NCBI RefSeq assembly: GCF_036785885.1
Contig: NC_092329.1
Coordinates: forward strand, 1,860,001 to 1,924,000
Reading direction: 5' to 3'
DNA: 64,000 nucleotides
Source of the DNA: Coffea arabica
Taxonomy: Eukaryota > Streptophyta > Magnoliopsida > Gentianales > Rubiaceae
Shown piece by piece: positions 50,033 through 60,418 of this stretch (positions are counted from its first letter, which is position 1; each line of letters begins with the position of its first letter). The notes below the pieces were generated by a model, which was not told the DNA's origin, did no database searches, and saw only the letters and a program-made list of their open reading frames with translations. Both the position numbers and the translations under genes were made by a program.

Positions 50033-52021
50033 ATGGCCCGAAATCTACGCGCAACCTTCCTTTACGTAGTTTTCTCCATCTTCTTCTGTGCTTTCCTCTC
50101 TCACCATTACCTTCATCGCGACCCAGCTGTTGTTTCCCTCCCCAACATTACCACCGCTACCGCCCTCAACTTTGATGTTGATGATGATCAAAATGATGAT
50201 CATCCCCGCCGTCCTCCACCAACCAATTCGCCCCCTGTCCCACCAATCACCACCGCTACAATTACCTCCACTGCCATCATCAATCACGCCATCCACGATA
50301 ATCTCTCCGCCGCCCACCACCCCAAAATCCCTCCTCAACCATCCCCTCTCCTCCTCCTCCTCTCCACCGTTTCCCTTCTCCTCCCCGACTGGGAGGTTCT
50401 CGTCATCGTCTCCCCCGAGCACACCCCAACTCTCATGACCCATCCTCGCGGATACCGACACGACGACGGCCAATACCTGTGCTCGTTTCCCAACAGCGAT
50501 ATCTCGCCGGCCACTCCGGCCGGCGTCCTGCATTTCCCTGACAGGGCGACGTTCAAGTGCGTCCTCCCAGAAAGGAGTCGTCGGAGATTGCCGTTCCCGA
50601 GGCCGGTGCTGACGAAGAACCGCGCACCACCGCCGCAGAGGAGTTCTCCGGCCCCGGAAATGCTCCGGTGGACCTACGTGGCGTATGATTCCCTGACGAC
50701 GGAGGACGATGTGGTGGTGTTCGCGAAGGGGCTGAATCACAGGCAAGGAATAAACCGTGAGCCGTCGGAATTTAAGTGCGTGTTCTATCGGGGCGATGAC
50801 GTGGCAAACGGGGTGAGAACTGCCGTTACGAATTCCATGCAGGAAGTGTTCCGTTGTCAACGACCCTCCGAACTAAACGCATCGTTTCCTCTATTTTCTT
50901 CTTCTTCTTCCAGCAGTAGGAGTCCTCCTCCTGCCGGGGAGGATCCGGAGAGAATCAAAGTTACCCTGGAAACCGTCCTGGATAAGCGGGTTCTCCCCAG
51001 CGTCGCCTACTATAACCCCCCGCGCAAGCTAGCTGCGAAGAGCAGCGGGAGGGCGCTACTGTGCGCCTGCACCATGGTCTACAACGTGGCCAAGTTCTTG
51101 AAAGAATGGGTCGTCTATCATTCCAAAATTGGGGTGCAAAGGTTCCTGCTCTACGATAACGGCAGCGACGACAACTTGAAAGACGTGGTGGAAGAGCTGG
51201 TGAGACAAGGTTACGATGTAAACAGCTACTTTTGGTATTGGCCCAAGGCGCAGGAGGCCGGTTTTTCCCACAGCGCCGTTTATGCTAAGGATTCTTGTAC
51301 CTGGACGGCTTACATTGATGTGGACGAGTTCATTTATTCTCCTTCCTGGTTCAATTCGTCAAGCCCATCAAGCTCCATGTTGCATTCCCTACTCACGTTA
51401 CCACCGCCGGTCGGGGCCGCAACGGATGATCATGATCATAATCATAACAACAACAACAATAATAATAATAAAAGATCAATATTAACGTCCAACGCCGAAG
51501 AATTAGCATCATTGTCATTAGGGCAAGTTCACATCGGGTGTCACGAATTCGGGCCGTCGAACCGGACGGAACATCCTGCAGAGGGAGTGATGCAAGGGTA
51601 CAATTGCAGAAAGCAGCTCGAAAACAGGCACAAGTCTATAGTGTTATTAGATGCAGTGGACAATTCTTTGTTGAACGTGATACACCATTTTAGTTTGAAG
51701 CCCGGGTACTGTCCTAGGAAGTTGAGCATTCGGGAAGCGTTGGTGAATCACTATAAATTCCAGGCGTGGCCGGAGTTCAAGACCAAGTTTAGAAGACGGG
51801 TTTCGGCTTACGTGGTGGACTGGACGCAACAGGTGAACCCTGGTTCCAATGATAGAACCCCAGGGCTAGGGTTTTCAGCCGTTGAACCTCAGGGTTGGCC
51901 TGGAAAGTTTTGTGAGGTGCTTGATAACGGCTTGAAAGACCTCACCCGGAAATGGTTCGCACTCGAAGTTGCATCCTCCTCCGAGGTTCACAACAACTAC
52001 AAGATGGCTTGGCAAAGGTGA
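50033..52021 (+). CDS. Glycosyltransferase family 92 protein (DUF23)
   Basis: An intronless CDS of 662 residues. The open frame extends upstream, but 50033 is its first ATG, and it opens directly onto a type II signal anchor (residues about 8-24, LRATFLYVVFSIFFCAFL), as expected of a Golgi glycosyltransferase. A low-complexity stem of His, Pro, Thr and Ser follows. The GT92 core starts near 339 (ALLCACTMVYNVAKFLKEWV), continues with LYDNGSDDN, and carries the metal-binding DxD in YIDVDEF near 424-430. The C-terminus has KLSIREALVNHYK and a conserved PGLGFS end. Relatives of this plant branch (At1g27200-like) have no firmly known product to my knowledge. The GALS galactan synthases are also GT92. 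An H/N-rich insert, encoded by a CAT/AAC/AAT repeat at 51429-51473, sits in the core. GC content is high for the window. Confidence 0.9.
   Translation: MARNLRATFLYVVFSIFFCAFLSHHYLHRDPAVVSLPNITTATALNFDVDDDQNDDHPRRPPPTNSPPVPPITTATITSTAIINHAIHDNLSAAHHPKIPPQPSPLLLLLSTVSLLLPDWEVLVIVSPEHTPTLMTHPRGYRHDDGQYLCSFPNSDISPATPAGVLHFPDRATFKCVLPERSRRRLPFPRPVLTKNRAPPPQRSSPAPEMLRWTYVAYDSLTTEDDVVVFAKGLNHRQGINREPSEFKCVFYRGDDVANGVRTAVTNSMQEVFRCQRPSELNASFPLFSSSSSSSRSPPPAGEDPERIKVTLETVLDKRVLPSVAYYNPPRKLAAKSSGRALLCACTMVYNVAKFLKEWVVYHSKIGVQRFLLYDNGSDDNLKDVVEELVRQGYDVNSYFWYWPKAQEAGFSHSAVYAKDSCTWTAYIDVDEFIYSPSWFNSSSPSSSMLHSLLTLPPPVGAATDDHDHNHNNNNNNNNKRSILTSNAEELASLSLGQVHIGCHEFGPSNRTEHPAEGVMQGYNCRKQLENRHKSIVLLDAVDNSLLNVIHHFSLKPGYCPRKLSIREALVNHYKFQAWPEFKTKFRRRVSAYVVDWTQQVNPGSNDRTPGLGFSAVEPQGWPGKFCEVLDNGLKDLTRKWFALEVASSSEVHNNYKMAWQR
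51429..51473 (+). repeat. Coding microsatellite (His/Asn run) in the GT92 gene
   Basis: Imperfect CAT/AAC/AAT triplets encode HDHNH and then a run of asparagines. It lies between conserved catalytic segments and is probably a surface loop. Triplet repeats of this kind change length readily. Confidence 0.85.
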
Positions 52022-55000
52022 CCGGCAGCTGGCGGGTGAGAACCCAATTATTACTAGTAATTAAAAAAAAATTTTTTTTTTTTTGGCCCCCGAGAGGTGC
52101 TTCATGCATATTGATTTCCTAGTATTTTGGTAGAAGAATAATTCTTTTCTTCCGTTAGTACGTACAGCACCCTCGTTTTCTTGTTCACAAAGGAAGGGAA
52201 GGTGAGGTGGCGGCTGAGCATACATGAGAATCTCATACGAATGAGAGAGGATGATTAATGGAGAGAGTGAAGGGACGGAGCACTTGGACATTTAGGAGGA
52301 AAGGAATATAATACCAGTGTAAGGTTGCTTCTGGCTGCTACAAGACGACGACTAGTAGCTTTATGGAGTAGTTTATAAATTTTTTTTTTTTTTTCATTTT
52401 CTTCAGGAGCTCTGTGTCTTGTATACTTTATTAGCTACATATATAGTTCAGTACAGTAGTAGTTCTGTAGGATACTATTACGTGAGACAAGAAGACTTCA
52501 CCACCTAGCTACTCTAGGTTGGAAGGAAGTTAGTTATGGACACCCCTCCATACTTGGTATCTAGATTACTTCATTTAATTTCCTCTGCAGTTTTTGGGCC
52601 TTGGAGTTATTTAACACGCACTTCTGGGTCCTGAGAAGCTTGAAGAATCTTTTCCATTCTTCTTCGGTTATGGTTACGTATGAAAAGATAGAAATAAAAT
52701 GACCATAATTTTAGATATTCACTTAATTTTGTTAGGTATAGGTGCTTTTCTTCTAGTATTCAAGGCTCTATATTTTGGGGACGTGTATGATACCTGGGCT
52801 CCGGGAGGGGGAGACCACAATTTTAGGTATTCACTTAATCTTTGTTAGGTACAGATGCAAGAAGAATGAAAGAAGAATGAATATTTTGTTTTGTTAGCGA
52901 GGCCTTGTGGCTTTACCACTTTGTTGTTCTGTTTTTCTACTAGAAAGAACTGGTCACATCACGTAGTAGAAGTGTAGAACGAACGGACCCATTAAGGGCA
53001 GAGAGAGAGAGAGAGAGACAGAATATGTTGGTTGTTTCCTTGTTTTGATGCTCATCACCTTTTCTTATCTTACTGCATTTGACAATTTTCAATAATAATA
53101 ATGTTTTCGTGGGGAAGGGATTGGGATCTGTGAAATTGGAAAACGAAAGAAAAGTACTATTAGATGGATTCCAGTGGCTGAGACTTATTCACGATGTTCA
53201 AGCAGTATGAATGTGAAAAAACAGAGGAAGGACAGAGTCAGAAGGCAAAGAAAAGGCGAGAGAGGGGGCATCACCAATTCATGATCAGGCTTGACATGAA
53301 TCCCAATTTTGCATCTCATCTCAAAGCGCAGTTAAGAGATGTGGAGCTTGATTTGAGTTGTACACAAATCAAGTTCGTTCTTTCCTTGTTTTGCCTGGTT
53401 TCGCTTTATTGCAGATTGCGCATATTGTTCGAGTGATCAGCACAATTTGCCTAAAAACTTGATCTTTTCCTTTAATTGCTCTAAAAGTTACCTCACGCGC
53501 TGCTCCATCTCTAATTGATCTGTTTTCTCTCCATTCCTTGCTCTGTTCGATACATAAAGTAAAAAAGGCAGCAGTACAAGAGCAGAATCATGAACCATGA
53601 TATACAGAACAAGCTACAAAGTCTTATGGCCCGGGCTAGCTCTCTTTTACGTATTATTTACTAGAAGACTAGATGTCAAGATTTTCCAACCAGTGGTTGC
53701 AGAACTTGAAAAACATAACAGTGCCTTGATTTGGCAGACTGATACTCAAAGCCCATGTCCCATACTCAAAGCACTTCAACTGTAATTTATAGTACTTGTT
53801 ATATTTTTTATGTATGTGTAAAATCATTACTATCTTTTGTGGTCTTATGATAATTGCATCAAAAACATCCGTTCACTAGCTAATAACATATTATATATTT
53901 GTATAAATGTATGTTCGTACGTATCATCCAAAAAACTCCCTTATTTCCTACATTTCAAAAATATTTTGAAAATATTCACACTTTTAATTAGCTGTGTAAA
54001 ACATGTAAAGAAAAATTTAAACATATTATGCTTCAATTTGTTTAAAAAATTTTAAAATTTAAATAAGGATAATGACATACTTTTGAATTACATACAGAAT
54101 AAGAACGGCATGTATTATAATAACTATAGCTTTATATATATTGAAGTAATAAGGCGATAAAATTTTAATATATTTAACGTCTCACATATAAAAATAAGTT
54201 TAAAGTTGGTATAGATGTAGTATAGTCCTTAAAAACTACAGTAAATTTATCCATTTTTACTATTACCAAATTAGTTTATTTTTCAATTCATACACGATTT
54301 ATATTTATGTTTATTTATTTATTAATCTATAAATCCTAATAAAATTAAATAGCACTTTTAATCCAATTACACGTCCAAAATTTAAATTACTCAAAATTTT
54401 TAATTTGTACATATTGAAAAATGTTAATTTAATCCAAAGAATAAATTTACACAATCAATCATGAGGTTCTAAATTTTGGAAATTTGTATAAAACAAAAAA
54501 AAAAATCCAACTACATTAAAAAATTTATTTTTTCAATTAAAAAATCAAAGTGTAAAGCAAACTATGTCATATATGCAACATATATGACGTAAACCACATT
54601 TAAAAAAAAATTTCAAAGTGTAGCTGCACATCATAAATGCGGCTACGTTAATACTTTTCTTTAATTGACATTTTATAAAACAAGTAATCTGATCGCAGTG
54701 CCGCACATATTACTTTAAAAAAAAAATTGACATTTTGAATTCTTTTGTCACTAGCCATGTTGATTTAAAAAAAAAAAAATTCACCAGTCGGCCCACGTGG
54801 AATGCGTGGGGATCCTATTTGAAAGACCCTTTAATTATTTTGAGAAATTTGCCGTAATGGGTGGTTTGTGTAATGTGAATGCCATGTTATAGCGCCACAT
54901 AAATTGTACCATTCGGAAATCGGATAGTGTATCATCACTCCACCAATTTTAGCCCACCATGCAAGTTAACTTCTGGAAAATATGTAACTCAAGTCTACTT

Positions 55001-57468
55001 CCTAATCTTACAAGTTTTATTATTTAGGAAATTATGTCTAATTAGAATCCCTTTGTGATTTGTTTATTGAGTAGCAGTAGTCAAGTTGGATTAGGAGTTG
55101 GATAGTTTAGTTGTATGTATATATGAGCTATTCGGGATTATGAAAGAACCATCAGAGAGAATTTGAGAAAATTAGTCAGTGGCCTCCTTGTTTCTGGCTT
55201 TGGGTTTCATATATCATAGTCAATTTTTATCTTCACTCAACAAACCTTTGTTCATCATCATCACCATCTTCTCTATTCTTCTGGGTTTTTTTTTTTTTTT
55301 TTTTTTTTGCGTATTTTGATCTCATTCTCAGTCTTTCCACGTCATTTTCTGTGTCCTTATCATCTTCATCTTCAGGATGGCTGATTTCTTTGAAGATGAT
55401 TTTTTGGCCATTGCTAGAAATTTTTGGGGTGTTTTTAAAAAAATTTTCCGTAACAAAGTTTTTAGAGTATATTTTGGGATATTTTTAGAATATATTTTTG
55501 AATATTTAAGGGTAGTAAAATTTTTAGAATATATTTTGAAATTTTTTTTAACCATTAAAAAAAAATAGATGGCTTTTTAGAGTACAATTTAGAATACTTT
55601 TTAAAATTTTTTATAGTATCTATATCTATATCTATATAAATTTGAGAAAGGGTTTTAGTAACAAACCTTCACACACCTTCCCACTCTCAATTCTATTTTT
55701 CTAACATTTTACATTTAATTTATTTCATAAAATACATCATGTCCACGTTTGAAACACACTACCATGTTTCCATCAAATAAGAATTCCACTCCAATTAATA
55801 CTTCTCCTTTCACACACCTTCCTACTCCAATTAACAATTATACTCCGATTAAAACTCGTCCAACCCAATAATAAGAGATAACAGTATAATTTTATCAAAA
55901 ATCACAATTTACCATCTCTTACAGCTTACTTCTAGAGACAAGGAGGAACAAGAACTGAATTGTGGAGATACAAATAAGGAATGAGTCAAATGTGAGACTG
56001 TCATTTGGGTTCGTATTCCATTTCTTGGACTCTCATTTAAATAAGTGATTAAGATAACAACCTTACAAAGAAAACAAGGAATAGGGAATGCAATTTGCCT
56101 AACTTGGGAAATAGGGTAAAACACATAATACTATAAAAATTTATATCTATACATATTGCAACGAGGGTTTTTTGCATGGTTAAATCAGAATACTTATAAT
56201 TTCTCATTCTTTTTTTTATATAGAATTTTAAAATTTTTAATTGTTATATATCATTTCATGTCTTTTGAATTTAAAATTAAGAAGTGGCCAACTTATGTAG
56301 AAATTTGATTTGAAATATATTAATGTAAGGGTAAATACAGAAGAAAACCACCAACCCTACTAAAAGCAAATAACCATATTTTACTCTTCAACTTAGTAAT
56401 TATAATTACTAAGAGCAAATTATATAAAAAAATAAAAGAAAATAATATTCATTGGTCATGGATTTAAAATATCAATAATGGTATCATTTGTGAATCCTAA
56501 ATTATGAAAATCACTAAATAGAAAACAAAAGTACTACTTGTCTAAAAAAAAGAATGAGATTATAGGAATATAACAGAAATGATGGTATTGTGGTAAGAGA
56601 TCTAAAAGTCATAGAAGGCAGCGGATAGCTAATTAGCAGGTAAGAGAGAATGGAAAGGGTGATAGTTTTTAATATTTTTAAAAATCTTAAAAACACATAT
56701 TACAAAGATTATTTTTAATCTATATTAAAATTTTTAAAAAATAATATTCTACAAGCACTCAACAATTTTAGGAGTGCTGTACCTCTCAGCCAAGGAGACG
56801 AAAAAGAATTCCTGTAAAATATAAAGAATGGATATAAGGTCCACTGGATAACCTAATTGTTCTGTATGTTGCTAAGACGTATAGGAATTCTATTCAAGAT
56901 GTCAATAATTATGTAACAGACGTTTAACTTGAACTCTCATTCGATCATTGCTATTCAAAATCAATTTTATTTCAAATACATAGCTGGCAAGCCCAGAACA
57001 TTCAAACCAGTATCGGAGCAAATTAGGGTAAATTAATAGATTTCTGATTGTGATATGATTACCATTCTCAAACCTGATCAGAATGAACCAGGGCTCGCCA
57101 ACCAGAAATGGGAAGAACCCTTTGCCGCCCAAACATACATCAACCAAAATAACCGTCTATTTAGCTCTTGCCAACAGAAAATAATAACCGTCTCCAGCTT
57201 GTCTAACTAACAATTGGCTCCACAGCACCAGTATAAAAGAAGGGAAATTGAACTGAGTCATTCCCTCCCCTGTTCATATCCTGCTCAATTCTTACACATG
57301 TCGCCTTCATCATCTTATCTTATTTTTCTTTCTTTTTCATCTTCTTCCTTCTACATTGCTTCATCATCTTTGAACCTTATATGTTTCGTTGTCATCATTT
57401 TTAGCCCGTAGCTTGTTCTTCACACTCATTCTTCACTGCATATTCAGTTCACTCTACAGCTGATTCTC
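52022..57468. other. Gene-poor, AT-rich spacer
   Basis: The left end, to about 52700, should be the GT92 3' UTR and flank. A (GA)n run lies at 53001-53018. Between 53800 and 56800 the DNA is extremely AT-rich with many A/T runs. A 250-bp stretch at 55385-55640 has repeated ttttagaatatatttt and ggtgtttttaaaa motifs resembling the right flank of the probable element at 36780-37440. Open frames here (for example 53194-53436, 53597-53785 and 55377-55568) are low-complexity or have no family resemblance. No gene is supported. Confidence 0.6.
53001..53018. repeat. (GA)n microsatellite
   Basis: Nine GA units in the spacer downstream of the GT92 gene. Confidence 0.85.
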
Positions 57469-58293
57469 ATGGATCATATTCTTGAAAAAATTGAGGCATT
57501 CTTGCTACCTCCTCTCAGGTTCTGTGCAAGAAACCCAGGAGTGAGAGAGGGTCTAATCTCCATGGCGCGGGCAATGGCGACTCTGGGCCTTTTTTGTCAC
57601 GCGAAAGAGCAATTCCAGGCCGTTCGCAGTTTTCTCCAACAATCATTAGCATTGACGAAGTGAACGACCAGGAGACTTGCACATTCTTGATCCTGGGCTA
57701 TTTTATTCTGTTAGCCTGCTTGTGGATAATTAATAGGATCAAAACCTGGGAAAAGAAGCGCTCCGCTTCCGCTAGAGTAGCGTTGAATTTTGTGCTCCGT
57801 TACTTGTTGAATCTAATAGAACAAATGGGCACTAGTGTTTTTCGAGAGTTCATTTGCTTTAGTCGCAGCGTTTGCGGCCAACTTATTTCAGTCCAAGACG
57901 ATGATGATTGTCGCCCTTTTCTCTGCGGCATCAATCATCAGTTTCATGTTCGCTTGTGTCTTGCCAGAAGATTTCGGTTTCCTTGATTTGTGTAGCAACC
58001 TTGCTTTAGGATTCGCTGTACTAAACAAGCATCATTGGCTAGTTTATCTCCCAGTGTGTATGGCCCCGGTGATACATAGAAGAATTAAACCAGTGTTGTT
58101 TTGGGCAAGGAACATTGCTGCAAGATCCTCACGTCCAGATCCTCCTCCTCTTCCAGTCCCCACCCACAGCGCCAGCCCCCCACACCTAGCCACTGGAGTC
58201 AGTAATTTTGATGACCAAAACCTAATTCAGCGAAGCGTCAGCTTCCCTTATGTCACTTCCGCAGTGGGGTCAAAGTCCAGCAAGAATGTCTAA
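57469..58293 (+). pseudogene. Frame-broken membrane-protein-like locus
   Basis: Three overlapping frames follow one another: 57469-57663 (ATG start, MDHILEKIEAFLLPPL), 57594-57986 in another frame (a hydrophobic segment FLILGYFILLACLWIINRI near 57690-57745), and about 57820-58293 back in the first frame (hydrophobic ALVAAFAANLF and MIVALFSAASIISFMFACVL, then a proline-rich tail ending near a Ser/Lys-rich stop). Each has ordinary codon make-up and plausible membrane segments, unlike the low-complexity frames nearby, and no GT-AG pair clearly joins them. The simplest reading is one gene for a small multi-pass membrane protein, broken by at least two frameshifts. I do not recognise the family. 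It could also be two or three short genes, or contain an intron I missed. Confidence 0.35.
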
Positions 58294-58926
58294 ATTTTTT
58301 TTTTTTATAGGATTGAAGTTCTCCAAATTCGTATGAAAGGTAACCTGTACTCTTTCCAAATTCATATAAAAGCTTCTGCAATTAACCTGTACTCTTCTTG
58401 TAGTAGGATCGAGCGTCACAAATAATCGGTTCTCAACAAAGACTTTTTGCAAAGGCTCCAACCTTGTATTAGTTTCTGTGATTAATATGATGTTGCCGTC
58501 TTGAAAAAAAAAAAAAAAAAAAAAAGAGGACTTTTTGCACCTGTTAATTGATTTAGTTACCATTAATCTGAGATCAGATGTGCTCCTGGCTGCACAGAAG
58601 AGGTCGTGATTTTTGGTCTAAAAGAGGTCGTGATTTGATCACATCCGTCAAATTTCAACAATTTAAGATCAAGATGGAGATTGTATCATCTAAAATTGGG
58701 CCCCTGGAATTTTGCGCAAGAGTTAGAGGACCCTGAGTTTGGCAAATTGGCGTGAGAATGAACCTTATCCAGATCCTGACCATCTCGGTTGCAGAAGTCG
58801 AATACGTGGCAATCATCCGCACCTTTGCAGTGCGGCTGGTGTCACTAATTAATTACCTCCTTATGAGAGATACCTTTCAGATGATCTGGATTTGCATCAC
58901 TTACACTAGCACAACATCACTAGAGT
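58294..58926. other. Spacer with short direct repeats
   Basis: Near-duplicates of a 40-60 base stretch containing aacctgtactctt lie at about 58318-58400. A 23-base A run lies near 58504. Two copies of agaggtcgtgattt lie at about 58599 and 58624. No gene is supported. Confidence 0.5.
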
Positions 58927-59228
58927 AGAGTTGATCCAACCACTGAGCTTACCTCAGCGACCACCGCCAAAGCCGCAAGGCTTGGTGGGATTAGAGGCTA
59001 GGGATTCAAACTCTGTCTCCCATCATTTGCCATTAATGTTGTAGGCCATTTCAAGTGGCTACCGGATGAGTGCGCTACGCATTCGTTTGGATCGGTAGGT
59101 GATTCAGTTCTCTTCGATTTTTCTCTGAATTTCTTTAGGTTCCCTCTCCTATAGTATAGACTAGAATAGAATAAATGTAGGGTCTATCGTTGCAGATAAA
59201 AAAAAAAAAAAAAAAAGGAGTTGATCCA
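58927..59228 (+). mobile_element. Probable second SINE, with 11-bp target duplication
   Basis: The perfect repeat gagttgatcca flanks the element at 58927-58937 and 59218-59228. Directly before the right copy is an A run of about 19. The 5' part has a box-B-like ggattcaaactct (about 59024-59036) and a tRNA-like, more GC-rich start (ctcagcgaccaccgcc). Poly(A), target duplication and box B together support a tRNA-related SINE. The body differs from the SINE at 19.6 kb, so it belongs to another family. Box A is degenerate, so certainty is lower than for that one. Confidence 0.7.
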
Positions 59229-60418
59229 CCTCTATATATGTTTCAATTGAGGTTTCTTCTACGGCTGCCCCTTATGTGCGTGTGACTCTGTGACTGTTTG
59301 TGTGTGTGTGTGTGTTTTTTCCCCCCTTCCAACACGTCACGCGGCTGTCATCCAAAGAAAGAACACACAGGGACAAATTAGTAAATTCGGGTGGCCCCAT
59401 CCAAAGGTTTAAATGCCAACGGAGAGAGAATGGTAGAGAGGAGTGAGGACTACGGAGTAAGTAAGTAGTACCATGCCAGTAAAAGAAAGAAAGAAATGAA
59501 TGAATGAGTGAGAGCGACCTGCAAGAGCAAAAGTTCATGCTTTAATGCAAAATTTTCCACCGCCAAATACCAAATGCCAGTGATGCATCCCTCCTTCCCA
59601 ATTTTGCCACCGCCACTACCACCGGTCCATTAGAATTTATTAGCCCCACACAAACTCACGCACCAGAAGGAAGGAAGGAAGGAAGTGCGTGTGACGGTGT
59701 GAGAGAGGGGGATAGGAATGATGATGATGACGATGATTTCATCGTCGTCATCCGACGATAGAAATAGAGGAGGGTCGTGAGATCACCGTTAAAGGTGGCG
59801 CTCGAACAGGAAAAGGCGGCGTTAGAAGAATTTTAAAGTTTGTTCTGCTCAATTTAGTAAACATTGCTGTCATCAAATCTCACACCAACCCATCTTTACA
59901 TTTTCTTCCTCCAATCTCACTTAACGCTCGGTCCTAATTACCCCCTAAGTTTCAGGCAATTCTCACCACTTTTATAGCAACTATCTAATTACATTACAAT
60001 TACCCTATTCTTTTGTTTGCACCATTTCTCTCTGCTTTTGTGTTTCTTAATTATTGATTTCTTCTTTTTCCTTTTTCTTTGTTTTTCCCCCCCTTTTTGG
60101 ACCATACATTTGGTTGGTGTAGATCTGTGTGAATTTTTGGTTTCTAGCCGGCTAGGGTTTCTCTGATTCTTTTTTCCTTTCCCTTTTTTTTTGGGGGGAA
60201 AGGGGAGAGAAGAACATTCTCTCTCCTTGCACGGAAAATTTGTTGTTATTTCGCCTGTGTTGATGGTGTGATGTTCGTTGTCATGATAATGTAGCAGTTA
60301 ATTTTGGTAAATTGAGGGGAATTTTGAACGGAGCTTCTTCTGGTGTCCGTAAGTTCTGCTATTCGTGGGTTGGACTTTGAAATTCGAGTATCGCAGTTAA
60401 AAAAAAAAATCAATATAG
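59229..60418 (+). other. Promoter and leader of the ASG5-type kinase gene
   Basis: A (TG)n run lies at 59299-59315. The region from 59560 onward is C/T-rich, with a tcatcgtcgtcatccgacgat hairpin-like stretch near 59739-59759. The last 300 bases before the start are pyrimidine-rich, as plant leaders often are. A telo-box lies at 60153-60160. No coding frame of note is present. Confidence 0.5.
60153..60160 (+). promoter_or_regulatory. Telo-box in the kinase gene leader
   Basis: The octamer tagggttt lies about 260 bp before the start codon and is immediately followed by CT-rich sequence. It is the reverse-strand form of aaaccctaa. Role inferred only. Confidence 0.4.

Noticed and set aside
50045-50860. 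271-codon open frame on the minus strand
   Set aside because: It lies antisense to the GT92 coding sequence and is rich in Gly, Val and Asp as expected from the shadow of a GC-rich gene. It has no recognisable motif.
53837-54055. 72-codon frame in the AT-rich spacer
   Set aside because: It has low-complexity AT-rich composition and no homology I recognise.
55377-55568. 63-codon frame, MADFFEDDF start
   Set aside because: It is rich in Phe, Ile and Lys because it lies in repetitive AT-rich DNA with reiterated ttttagaatatattt motifs.
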